A DNA stretch of 64,000 nucleotides, taken from an uncultured Mucilaginibacter sp. Its GTDB lineage: Bacteria; Bacteroidota; Bacteroidia; Sphingobacteriales; Sphingobacteriaceae. Below, in pieces: positions 34,556 through 43,105 of the stretch. Both the position numbers and the translations under genes were made by a program. The stretch covers positions 248,001-312,000 of the forward strand of contig NZ_CAJYGQ010000006.1 of assembly GCF_913773635.1 (NCBI RefSeq). Direction: 5' to 3'. Below the pieces are notes generated by a model, which ran no database searches, had not been told where the DNA came from, and saw only the letters and a list, made by a program, of their open reading frames with translations. Position 1 is the first letter of the stretch; the number at the start of each line of letters is the position of its first letter.

Positions 34556-35236
34556 TTATTTATTTAAGCGAGCAATCATCTTTTCGGCAACACCTTCTGA
34601 AGATGCAGGATTTTGACCAGTAATTAATAATCCGTCTTCTACAACATGCACGCCCCAGTCTTCTACTTTGCTATAATTCGCACCTAAGTTTTCCAATTCA
34701 GTTTCCACTAAAAATGGTACAACGTCTGTCAATTTAACGGCTGCTTCTTCAGTGTTTGAAAACCCGGTTATATTCTTGCCTTTTACAAACGGTTGGCCGT
34801 CATCAAATTTTACATTTTTGAAAGCGCCTGGGGCATGGCAAACCGCACCCACTAATTTGCCGCTGTTGTAGAAGTCTAGTATTAACCGTGCCGATGTTTC
34901 ATCGTTAGCTAAATCCCAAAGCGGGCCATGACCGCCCGGATAGAAAATGGCGTCGAAATCTGAAGCTTTAACATCAGAAAGCTTATGCGTATTAGCTATT
35001 ACTTCCTGTACCTTAGCATCGTTATAATAGCGTTCGGTAGCGTCTGTTTGTGCCGATGGTGCTTCACTGCTAGGGTCAATAGGCGCCTGCCCGCCTTTTG
35101 GGGTAGCTACTATAACCTCGTAACCAGCATCGGTAAACTTGTAATATGGTGCAGCAAATTCTTCAACCCAAAAGCCTGTTTTATGACCTGTATTGCCTAA
35201 TTGATCGTGCGATGTAACTACAAATAAAATTTTCAT
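34556..35236 (-). CDS. DJ-1/PfpI (Hsp31-like) glyoxalase III family protein
   Basis: A 226-residue class I glutamine-amidotransferase-like protein. The nucleophile elbow is GAVCHAPGA with Cys133 and His134. The Glu/Asp partner and oxyanion region lie in FYPGGHGPLWDL, and the N-terminal TSHDQLGNTGHKTGFWVEE is typical of the Hsp31/YhbO-type glyoxalase group. Members convert methylglyoxal to lactate without glutathione or act as stress chaperones. Position between doxX and ohr (23 and 21 base gaps) puts it in the electrophile/peroxide stress operon. Confidence 0.9.
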   Translation of the reverse strand: MKILFVVTSHDQLGNTGHKTGFWVEEFAAPYYKFTDAGYEVIVATPKGGQAPIDPSSEAPSAQTDATERYYNDAKVQEVIANTHKLSDVKASDFDAIFYPGGHGPLWDLANDETSARLILDFYNSGKLVGAVCHAPGAFKNVKFDDGQPFVKGKNITGFSNTEEAAVKLTDVVPFLVETELENLGANYSKVEDWGVHVVEDGLLITGQNPASSEGVAEKMIARLNK

Positions 35237-35259
35237 AGATTATTATTTAAATGTTATAA

Positions 35260-35661
35260 TTATTGCTTTTTCTTATTTAATGCACTGGTACTCCATAAAG
35301 CCCAAAGAACTAATACAGGCTGAAAGAACAACCTTATTAGCCTTGCCTTATCAGTGTTAAGCCCAAATGCATCGATTTTATTTACATACTGTGATATATT
35401 CCCCGGAAAGATTGCTACAAAAAATACGGCAGTAGCCAGCCCAACCCATTTTTTATATTTTACCGCAAAAACAAGGGCAAATCCTAAACTAATTTCTACT
35501 ATTCCCGACAGCACAACTGTTAAGTCCGGACTGATGGGTAACCATGGCGGTACCTGTGCCAAAAACTCAGAACGGTTGAAGGTAAGATGACTTATACCAG
35601 CGAAGGCAAGGAAGCCACCAAGTACAACACGGAAAATATTTTTAAAGGTTGAGCTATGCAT
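35260..35661 (-). CDS. DoxX family membrane protein
   Basis: A 133-residue protein with four predicted transmembrane helices and the DoxX pattern (LGGFLAFAGISHLTFNRSEFLAQVPPWLP, split by description; LSGIVEISLGFALVF; ALWSTSALNKKKQ). DoxX-like proteins sit in the inner membrane and are linked to thiol and redox stress. Its start codon directly follows the stop of the ohrR-like gene, so the two are translationally coupled. Confidence 0.88.
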   Translation of the reverse strand: MHSSTFKNIFRVVLGGFLAFAGISHLTFNRSEFLAQVPPWLPISPDLTVVLSGIVEISLGFALVFAVKYKKWVGLATAVFFVAIFPGNISQYVNKIDAFGLNTDKARLIRLFFQPVLVLWALWSTSALNKKKQ

Positions 35662-36081
35662 TTATTTACTTAAAACTTTATTTAAAAGGTTTTTCAGCTG
35701 CATAAGCTCATCCATAGAAACATTGGAGCACTTTACTAATTCCATAGGAATATGCTGCGCCTGATTTTTAAGTTGAATGCCCGATGTTGTAAGCGAAACT
35801 AAAACAATACGCTCGTCCTGCTTACTTCTTGTTCTGTTTACTAATTTTTTCAGTTCTAATCTTTTAAGGAGAGGAGTAAGGGTGCCGCTATCTAAATGCA
35901 GCTTTTCACCTAATTGATTAACTGTTTGCTCATGATGTTCCCACAAAACCATCAAAACTAAATACTGCGGATAGGTAATATCCAGCTGAGCCAAAAGTGG
36001 CCTGTATAAATTAGTAAGGCTTCTGGAAAACGCATACGCCGGGAAACATATCTGATTTTCGAGCTTTAATAAATCTTCCAT
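35662..36081 (-). CDS. ohrR: OhrR-type MarR family peroxide-sensing repressor
   Basis: A 139-residue winged-helix repressor. The N-terminal NQICFPAYAFSR carries Cys12 at the position of the peroxide-sensing Cys of OhrR, and LDITYPQYLVLMVLWEHHE is the OhrR signature after it. The DNA-binding wing is KKLVNRTRSKQDERIVLVSLT. A second Cys118 near the C-terminus has the spacing of the resolving Cys in two-Cys OhrR proteins. It heads the operon with ohr, which it should repress until organic peroxide oxidises Cys12. Confidence 0.92.
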   Translation of the reverse strand: MEDLLKLENQICFPAYAFSRSLTNLYRPLLAQLDITYPQYLVLMVLWEHHEQTVNQLGEKLHLDSGTLTPLLKRLELKKLVNRTRSKQDERIVLVSLTTSGIQLKNQAQHIPMELVKCSNVSMDELMQLKNLLNKVLSK

Positions 36082-36087
36082 ATTCTA

Positions 36088-36143
36088 CAAACGTAACAAA
36101 TCAGAAAATGTTTTGCACAATATAATTTGACAAAATATAATTT
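36088..36143 (-). promoter_or_regulatory. Candidate promoter and operator of the ohrR operon
   Basis: On the minus strand TACGTTTG (complement 36088-36095) matches the TAnnTTTG -7 element and would place the transcript start at or next to the ATG, giving an almost leaderless message. Two A+T-rich repeats, ACAATATAATTT at 36117-36128 and ACAAAATATAATTT at 36130-36143, lie upstream and partly mirror themselves, as MarR-family operators do. I infer an OhrR site here. Confidence 0.4.
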
Positions 36144-36280
36144 AATTTAGTTTAAGGAATAAGCGATAAGTAGCTTAGTATTAAAGTCAATATCAGTTAT
36201 CAAATCTTATACTGATAGCTTTTACTTTAAATGTGAACTTTAAAGAAAGTCTTTATAGTCTTAATTTTTCGGCCGTAGCA

Positions 36281-39200
36281 TTAAGAATGCAAATTTTGGA
36301 GGGTATTCATCAGGTTGTCTATATTCAAAGGTTTGGTTAAGTAGCCATTCATTCCTGCCTCAAAACATAGCTGTTTATCTTCGGTAAGTGCATTTGCTGT
36401 AAGAGCTACAATCACAGGTTTGTTGCCTAATCTGCTTCTTATTAAACGCGTGGCTTCTAATCCATCAAGATTTGGCATTTGTATATCCATCAATATGATG
36501 TCGTAGCTGGTAACCATAACCTTCTCCAGTGCCTCTTGTCCGTCATTTGCCAAATCAGGCGCATATCCTAATCGATTTAATATCCGAACAATCAGCTTTT
36601 GGTTCATAGCATTATCTTCGGCAACAAGCATCTTATAAGGATATCTGTCAGCAAAATCTTGCGAAAGGACTGATTTTATGTCGTTTGCTGGTACGGCGCT
36701 GTAATTCTTGGCCAAGCGATTAATTAAGATATGCAGTTCATTTAACCTAACAGGTTTAGTAAGTGTGTGAAAGTTGCCTCCGAAATCACTGCTTGATAAA
36801 TCCATGCCTAAGCCAGTTATTAAAATTACCGGGCATTGAAGTTCAATGTTCTTTAACTGTTGACAAAACGCCTTGCCGGTCATGTCATCAGTATTCTGAC
36901 CTGCAATGATAAGTTTAAAATCATTCTTTTTGGCTGCTGCGATTGCTTCTCTACCGGTTTTATACGTACAAACCTCAATTTTTCTATCTTCAAGGTGTTC
37001 TTTTAAAATAGCTACGCAGGTTTCGTTATTGTTTACGATTGCAGTTTTGCCGGGCCAATAAGTCCCTACAGCGGTAGAGGCAGAATTTACACTACTAGCT
37101 GTTTTACACTCTATAGTAAATGAAAATACACTACCTGATGACTGCTTGCTGCTTACCCTTATTTCGCCACCCATCAGGCGCACCAATCTTTGGCAAATTG
37201 CCAAACCAAGGCCGGATCCTCCGTATTTACGTGTCACTGATGAATCAAGCTGATTAAAGGCTTCAAACAGGTTGCTGATTCTATCTGCAGGAATACCAAT
37301 TCCAGTGTCCGTTACCTCAAATAGCAATGTTAGTGTATCTTCGTTATTAGAGAGTTTGCTCACCTTAATCACAATTTCGCCTTTATGAGTAAATTTACAG
37401 GCGTTACCAACCAGGTTTATTAAAACCTGGCGTAACCGAACACTATCGGTGCACAAGAGCGGCGGAACATCTCCTTTGATATGGCAAAATAAGTCTACCC
37501 CGGTGTCGGCTGTTTTTGCAGCAAACATCATCATTACCTCTTCAATTAAGCCCCTTAGTTCAAAGTCTTGCGGGTCTAATTCCAGGTTACCTGATTCAAT
37601 TTTTGAAAAATCAAGAACGTCATTAATTACGTTCAAGAGAGATTGGCCGCTTTGCATAATTGCATCAGTATATTCATGCTGCTCTTTATTCAGCTCAGTA
37701 GCAGATAGGAGTGAGGCCATACCCAAAACGCCGTTTAAAGGCGTTCGTATTTCATGACTCATGGTAGCCAAAAAGGTACTTTTCGCTTTATTGGCCCGGT
37801 CGGCATCTTCACGGGCACGCTGCTCAACTTCTTTTTGTTCGGCCAGTTGAGTGTTCATAGCTTCAAGGTTTTGAGTTGCTGACATTAACTCTTCCGACTG
37901 CACCTGCAATTCTTCTGCTTGGGCTTGAAGTTCTTCTGATTGTGCCTGCGAAATTTCAACCTGTCGCTGAAGGTCATCATTGAGTTTGGCTAAGGAATCT
38001 CGTTGCGATACTACTTCTGCAGTGCGTTCGCGCACTTGTTTCCGGAGTTCTAATCGTTGTTGCCTTAAGTAAAGTGTCCTGAATCGGTAGGATAAGTACA
38101 ATACGGCCAATAAAAATAACACTACCGACAACCTGAACCACCATGTTTTCCAAAATGGGGGCCGCACAGTTATTGTTAATGAACGCACTTTTCCATTCCA
38201 GTAACCATCGTAGTTGGCCGCCTTAACTTCAAATACGTAAGTGCCGGCATCAAGATTGGTATAAGTTACCCTTCGCTGATCACTGTAAATCCAATTTTGG
38301 TCAAAGCCATTTAACCGGTATGCGTACTTGTTTCTTTCAGATATGGTATGATTTAACGCCGCAAATTCGAGGGTGATAACCGATTGCCCTGCGTTAAGCT
38401 CAATACATGAAGTGTTAAGGATGCTTTTTTGAAGTACAGACTTAGGCTGACCGGCGTTGACCTTTTTATTCAATATCCATAAGCCGGTGATAGCAACATC
38501 TGCTGGAGTAGTGTTGACTGTTACGTTTTTAGGATTTATGATGGTGTACCCGTTAATACTGCCGATGATAATGTTGCCATTTTTCGAAGTCAGACCTGAC
38601 CCGATGTTAAACTCGATACTTTTCAACCCGTTAAACCTGTCTAACTTCTTCAAACGTTTGCTTACTGGGTTGTACCTCATAATACCTTGATTGGTACTAA
38701 GCCAAATCTTACCGTAATTATCTCCTAGTACTGAATGTATGGTGTTATCAATAAGGCCTTGCTGCTCGGTTATTGACGTTATAGTTTTGCTTTTTGCATG
38801 GTAGCAATTTAAACCGCCCTCCATAGTACCAATCCACATGTTGCCAAGCCGGTCTTCATAAAAATCACTGATTACGTTGCATGTAAGCTTGCTGTTGCCA
38901 GTATTCAAGTGCGTAAAGGTTTTTGTTTGGGGATTGTAAATGCTTATTCCATTGGTGTAACCACCAATCCATACATTTCCGGTATGGTCTTCATAAATAG
39001 TTTGAACAGCATCATCAGCAATGCTATTTTCATTGGCTGGAGAATTGGTCAGCTTCTCGAATTTATTTGTTGCAGGGTCTAATATGTTTATTCCACCCCA
39101 ACCTGTAGCAATCCAAAGCTTTCCCTTACGGTCCTCCATCAACATGGCTACCGATTTCGAGTTCATAAAGCCAGCGCCAACACCTGAGGAATAGTTTTTA

Positions 39201-40531
39201 AATTTGCCCGTTTTGATATCAAGCTTATCCAGGCCGTTATTTGACGTCCCTATCCAAACGGTGTTGCCGTCTTTACTTACCAAAACATCGGTTGTGTAGT
39301 TACTTGATAAGCTGTTGCTGTTTGATAGATGATGGTAGTGTTTTATAAGTTTGCCAGATTGATCAACATAATCTAAACCATCATCAGTTGCCAGATAAAG
39401 ATTTCCATTGCCATCTTCAGCCATGGACCTGATAATGTTTTGAGCCGAAGGAAGCGAGTAATTAGCCGCTTTAAACCATTCAACAATAGTGATGTTTTTA
39501 TTGTACTTTAATATGCCCTGGCTGGATGTGCCTATCCATAAAGTTCCGGTAGCATCACTCAACAAAGAGTACACCGCATCATTGGGCATGTTACTACCGT
39601 CTGACGTTTTAATAGGAAGTTTAATAAATTCCCTTTTTTTAATATCAAAAGTTTGCAACGTGGTATTGGTGCCAAGCCAAAGTATGCTGCCGCTTTGTGC
39701 TATGGAATAAACAGGATTAGTCTTGTTCTCAGAATTTTTATCGGGTTCAACAGTGTAGGTGGTAATTTTACCGTCGTTTATGGCTAATGAGTTGAGCCCG
39801 GTGCTGGTTCCTAACCATAAATTGTTATTTCTGTCTTCGTTTATGGCATAAACAGCGCTCTTGTTAGCTTTGCTATCGTTGATGTTTGAATTAAGCCACT
39901 TCTTTTGCAGTATATCAAATAATCGTAATCCGTTGGCGGTTCCTACCCATAAATTGTTGCCAGCCTCGTAAATGGTATATATAGGTGCTACGCCAGGCGA
40001 AATATTGGAGGAGAGCGATTGGTAGTCTTTAAATACCTTGGTTTGCAGGTCATACTGTATAAGTGCCCTGTCTGTTCCTATCCAAACCATTTTACCTTTG
40101 CCGGCATATACAGTATTGATGTTTTTCTCGCTAAATGCGGCTGACACCTTATTTCGCAAGTTTGAATAATTGATAAACGATTCTGTTCGGCGATCATACC
40201 TGCTAAGTCCACCGGTTCTGGTTCCTACCCAAATATCGCCGTGAGCGTCTTCACAAACTGATGAAATATAATTTGCAGGAAGACTGTTAGCGTCATTGCT
40301 TCGGTGCTTGTATACAATGTTTTTGTAGCCATCATAGCAGTTAAGGCCATCCTGTGTGCCTATCCAGATGAAGCCATAGTGATCTCTTATAACGGCGTTG
40401 ATCGTATTTTGGGAGAGTCCCTGAAAGCTGTTGAAGGGAGAAAGATTGATAACCTCATGCTGACCATACGCTGTAAAGCCACAATAAATAAATAAACATA
40501 AAAACAGGTATATTTTACCAATCAGTCCCAT
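36281..40531 (-). CDS. Orphan hybrid sensor histidine kinase with Reg_prop propellers
   Basis: A 1416-residue membrane kinase: signal peptide (about 1-23), two Reg_prop propellers (about 30-680), Y_Y_Y domain (about 700-780), transmembrane helix (about 795-815), a Gln/Glu-rich coiled coil (about 830-910), HisKA with His926 (ATMSHEIRTPLNG), HATPase_c, a first receiver-like domain and a second true receiver with Asp1349 (ILMDIQMPNLDG). In the first receiver the phospho-acceptor position is Gly1211 (LIIAGQNTDD), so that domain cannot be phosphorylated. Unlike classical HTCS proteins there is no AraC domain; output must go to another protein. No Hpt or response regulator is adjacent. Gene is alone on its strand. 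Confidence 0.93.
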   Translation of the reverse strand: MGLIGKIYLFLCLFIYCGFTAYGQHEVINLSPFNSFQGLSQNTINAVIRDHYGFIWIGTQDGLNCYDGYKNIVYKHRSNDANSLPANYISSVCEDAHGDIWVGTRTGGLSRYDRRTESFINYSNLRNKVSAAFSEKNINTVYAGKGKMVWIGTDRALIQYDLQTKVFKDYQSLSSNISPGVAPIYTIYEAGNNLWVGTANGLRLFDILQKKWLNSNINDSKANKSAVYAINEDRNNNLWLGTSTGLNSLAINDGKITTYTVEPDKNSENKTNPVYSIAQSGSILWLGTNTTLQTFDIKKREFIKLPIKTSDGSNMPNDAVYSLLSDATGTLWIGTSSQGILKYNKNITIVEWFKAANYSLPSAQNIIRSMAEDGNGNLYLATDDGLDYVDQSGKLIKHYHHLSNSNSLSSNYTTDVLVSKDGNTVWIGTSNNGLDKLDIKTGKFKNYSSGVGAGFMNSKSVAMLMEDRKGKLWIATGWGGINILDPATNKFEKLTNSPANENSIADDAVQTIYEDHTGNVWIGGYTNGISIYNPQTKTFTHLNTGNSKLTCNVISDFYEDRLGNMWIGTMEGGLNCYHAKSKTITSITEQQGLIDNTIHSVLGDNYGKIWLSTNQGIMRYNPVSKRLKKLDRFNGLKSIEFNIGSGLTSKNGNIIIGSINGYTIINPKNVTVNTTPADVAITGLWILNKKVNAGQPKSVLQKSILNTSCIELNAGQSVITLEFAALNHTISERNKYAYRLNGFDQNWIYSDQRRVTYTNLDAGTYVFEVKAANYDGYWNGKVRSLTITVRPPFWKTWWFRLSVVLFLLAVLYLSYRFRTLYLRQQRLELRKQVRERTAEVVSQRDSLAKLNDDLQRQVEISQAQSEELQAQAEELQVQSEELMSATQNLEAMNTQLAEQKEVEQRAREDADRANKAKSTFLATMSHEIRTPLNGVLGMASLLSATELNKEQHEYTDAIMQSGQSLLNVINDVLDFSKIESGNLELDPQDFELRGLIEEVMMMFAAKTADTGVDLFCHIKGDVPPLLCTDSVRLRQVLINLVGNACKFTHKGEIVIKVSKLSNNEDTLTLLFEVTDTGIGIPADRISNLFEAFNQLDSSVTRKYGGSGLGLAICQRLVRLMGGEIRVSSKQSSGSVFSFTIECKTASSVNSASTAVGTYWPGKTAIVNNNETCVAILKEHLEDRKIEVCTYKTGREAIAAAKKNDFKLIIAGQNTDDMTGKAFCQQLKNIELQCPVILITGLGMDLSSSDFGGNFHTLTKPVRLNELHILINRLAKNYSAVPANDIKSVLSQDFADRYPYKMLVAEDNAMNQKLIVRILNRLGYAPDLANDGQEALEKVMVTSYDIILMDIQMPNLDGLEATRLIRSRLGNKPVIVALTANALTEDKQLCFEAGMNGYLTKPLNIDNLMNTLQNLHS

Positions 40532-40779
40532 AAGAACAAATTCCTCAATGTGTAATCTTTAATCAAGCCGGTTTATATGAAAGCCTGAATAGTAATGGCG
40601 GAATTAGTTTACCAATTTAAGATTTATAAGCATACAATTAAGATTTTGGTTGGTAATTACAATAAGTCTAAATAAATTTAATATGCATACCGTTATAATG
40701 GTGTTGTAAGGTAGTCGACTTCAATTTATTGCCCATTTTTGCACGTGAATGTTTTTTAAAAAAGAACCTGACTGAAGCT

Positions 40780-41874
40780 TTACTTTATAACATAAACTTT
40801 TTTATCATCGTTTGTAAACAAAGCATAATTCAGTTGAGGGTTGGTGTAAAAGCCATAACCGTCAATTATGATGGGTGGTTGAGCTTTATTTTTTGTTAAA
40901 GTCCCCAATTTGACTCCGTCAATTGTAATTTCAGATTGTCGCCAACTTTTATCCTGGTACATAAATTCTTTAAGTTGCAAGGTATCTCTCTTGAACACTA
41001 CGTCGGTAAATAGGTTTCCATGGTATAGTTCAACATCAAAAGCCGGGGCATTGCCGCCTCCGCCCGAAAAGCGAACCTTTTCGTACTTAATACGCTGAAA
41101 GAATTTATAATTCACATTTGCACTCTTTATAAATTTTTTCTGTCTGTGAGCAGTTGTGTCAATATGCTTGAACAAGCTATTAAGCAAAAGTTCCTCAGTG
41201 TACGAGTATGGGAAATACTCGCTTACGTCTTGCCGGGTGCTGAATTGGATGCATTTATCGTTTGTAAAATAAGTAAGTACAGTATACATTTTCATGGCTT
41301 GTGTGGTTTGTAATCCTCCGCTAATTTTTGGCTGTGGTTTAAGTTCCTCTTCTTTGAAATCAACGTATACTGCTGAAGATTCTTTAGCAATCATCTTTAT
41401 TTCCTTTTTCTCATTCTCAACATCCCAACTAAGGTTGGCATTTTGTACTTCTATTTTTATTGGTGTTTTTTTGCCGGTTAAGCTCCAATTATAATATTCA
41501 TTATTTTTTTTGTCTATTATAAAACCATTCACAAACGCCAGATTGTAAGGTCTGCAGGTTATAACCAATGAGTCTACAACATCTCCGTCACCATTTAATT
41601 TTATAAATGTGTTGGTGTCTTTATCCGATATAGAGTACAAAATAACATTGTTGTCCTTGGTGATTATAGATTGAATTTCTTCCTGGGCGGTAATCAGCTG
41701 CTTTAGTTGTATACCGCCTGATTTGATAGTTTCTAAGCTATCGATAGATTGATAATGGTAGAATTTTGCCGGTAATTTATCATTGATTTTTTCTATGCTT
41801 TTTAAAAATTTAACACCCAAAAAAAACAGCAGGGCTATAATGATAATGGTTATAACAATGGGGAGTATTTTCAT
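40780..41874 (-). CDS. Membrane-anchored protein of unknown function
   Basis: I prefer the ATG at 41874 (364 residues), which places a transmembrane anchor at residues 2-24 (ILPIVITIIIIALLFFLGV). An in-frame ATG at 41910 would add 12 residues. The remainder looks like a periplasmic beta-rich domain with repeated blade-like strands, such as NVILYSISDKDTNTFIKL and IIIDGYGFYTNPQLNYALF. I recognise no family. It stands alone. Confidence 0.72.
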   Translation of the reverse strand: MKILPIVITIIIIALLFFLGVKFLKSIEKINDKLPAKFYHYQSIDSLETIKSGGIQLKQLITAQEEIQSIITKDNNVILYSISDKDTNTFIKLNGDGDVVDSLVITCRPYNLAFVNGFIIDKKNNEYYNWSLTGKKTPIKIEVQNANLSWDVENEKKEIKMIAKESSAVYVDFKEEELKPQPKISGGLQTTQAMKMYTVLTYFTNDKCIQFSTRQDVSEYFPYSYTEELLLNSLFKHIDTTAHRQKKFIKSANVNYKFFQRIKYEKVRFSGGGGNAPAFDVELYHGNLFTDVVFKRDTLQLKEFMYQDKSWRQSEITIDGVKLGTLTKNKAQPPIIIDGYGFYTNPQLNYALFTNDDKKVYVIK

Positions 41875-42020
41875 TTCAAAGGTTGAGTTTGCTTGATTAA
41901 ACAGCAACATGGTTATAATGTTGCATTAGCCGCTATGAGTATATACAGACTATTATCAGTTGTTTATAAGCTGAGGCTGGATGATTAAAGATAGAAAATG
42001 ATTTTAGCAAGTTATATGTA

Positions 42021-42060
42021 CCAAAAAGCCGCTAAGCATTAATGCTTAGCGGCTTTTTGG
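42021..42060. terminator. 40-bp perfect palindrome, bidirectional terminator
   Basis: Both arms are perfect (CCAAAAAGCCGCTAAGCATT and its complement), so the RNA hairpin ends in TTTTT on either strand. It lies 20 bases after the stop of the small gene on the minus strand and should end its transcript. Confidence 0.85.
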
Positions 42061-42079
42061 TGTAATTTAATAACAAATG

Positions 42080-42265
42080 CTATAATGAAACATCAGCTAT
42101 AGAGGTATATATATGGCGGCCTTTATATTTCACCCAAATGTAAGACCAACCTGGAGTATCGTAACCTAAAAATGTAACGTACGGATCTTCTTCATTAAAG
42201 CCCGCAAAACATTTGCCAATATATTTTAGTTCAAGTCCTTCAACCATTTTATCTATAAAGTGCAT
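42080..42265 (-). CDS. Small protein of unknown function (61 residues)
   Basis: The frame starts MHFIDKMVEGLELKY and has a dense run of aromatic residues (GYDTPGWSYIWVKYKG). It is acidic to neutral and shows no signal peptide or membrane helix. The strong terminator right after its stop supports a real transcript ending here. I recognise no family; it could be a small beta-rich protein. Confidence rests on context only. Confidence 0.5.
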   Translation of the reverse strand: MHFIDKMVEGLELKYIGKCFAGFNEEDPYVTFLGYDTPGWSYIWVKYKGRHIYTSIADVSL

Positions 42266-42377
42266 AATAATAAGTTTATGCTAACCATAAATGCTGTGTT
42301 TAGCAGCCGGTAAGCGGTTTATTTAATTGAGAGAATTGCTGTTTGTATAGTCAGCCTTAGCGAAATAAAAACAGCAA

Positions 42378-42746
42378 TCATAAACGGAGATGGAAGAAAG
42401 GCTGCTTGATTAATTGAGTAAATTTCAATAAGTGGTTGCCAACGTTTGAAGGCAATGCATGTGTGAAAAAACGAGCCTTGAAAGCCGATACAGGTATGCC
42501 GACTAATGCCTTAAAATATTTTTTGAATGACTGCCTGTAAGGTGTTGATTTATATATCTTTTTTACCGTAATGGTACGTTTGCCTTTAACCTCATAACTA
42601 TTGGAAAGATGCTTTGCCTTAAATACAGCTGCTTTGGGTGCAACAATATAACTAGGCATAATAAGCGCTATATGGCTGAGCACAACAAATAAATATCCCG
42701 CACTAAGCAGAATTATTTTTAATTGCTTTGCTCTACTGTTAACCAT
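42378..42746 (-). CDS. Small, basic, probably exported protein of unknown function
   Basis: A 122-residue frame with a hydrophobic N-terminal segment (LKIILLSAGYLFVVLSHIALI, residues 9-29, just described by ends ILLS and HIAL) and a strongly basic remainder (KRTITVKKIYKSTPYRQSFKKYFK). It could be a signal-anchored protein. Codon use looks coding-like, but no homologous family is known to me and it could be a chance frame. A 10-bp inverted repeat (42335-42344 with 42369-42378) touches its stop. Confidence 0.4.
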   Translation of the reverse strand: MVNSRAKQLKIILLSAGYLFVVLSHIALIMPSYIVAPKAAVFKAKHLSNSYEVKGKRTITVKKIYKSTPYRQSFKKYFKALVGIPVSAFKARFFTHALPSNVGNHLLKFTQLIKQPFFHLRL

Positions 42747-43105
42747 ATAAGTTGATATAGGTAAAAGCCTTTACAGGAATTAACCTATTTAACGCGGTTT
42801 GCTTAAGTTTAGTGTGTGAACAGTCTCTTGGAAGTTTATTTACTCTGAATAGTTGCTGCATTATAAACTGCTGGTGTTGGCAAAGTCATGATCCAGCTTA
42901 TAAAAATGTTATTTGATTCAATGGTTACGTGTCACTAAAAGTGATTGGTATAAAGTTCAGCATCACTACTATAAATCGTTGATTAGATTGACTGATGAAA
43001 GTTTATCATCATTAAATAAGTAACCTTAGCTAAATAATGTAGCGCGTAATTCAGCTAAAATCTAAAAAATATAAACTACGGCATACGTCTTGTTTAGAAA
43101 GATGT
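42747..43105. other. Intergenic region between divergent genes, no gene seen
   Basis: This 359-bp A+T-rich stretch separates the small basic protein gene from the photolyase-like gene. It must hold promoters for both, but I found no clear TAnnTTTG with a -33 partner, no operator copy and no RNA gene. Confidence 0.5.

Noticed and set aside
36281..40531. Classical HTCS with AraC output
   Set aside because: The C-terminus ends in a receiver; there is no helix-turn-helix domain.
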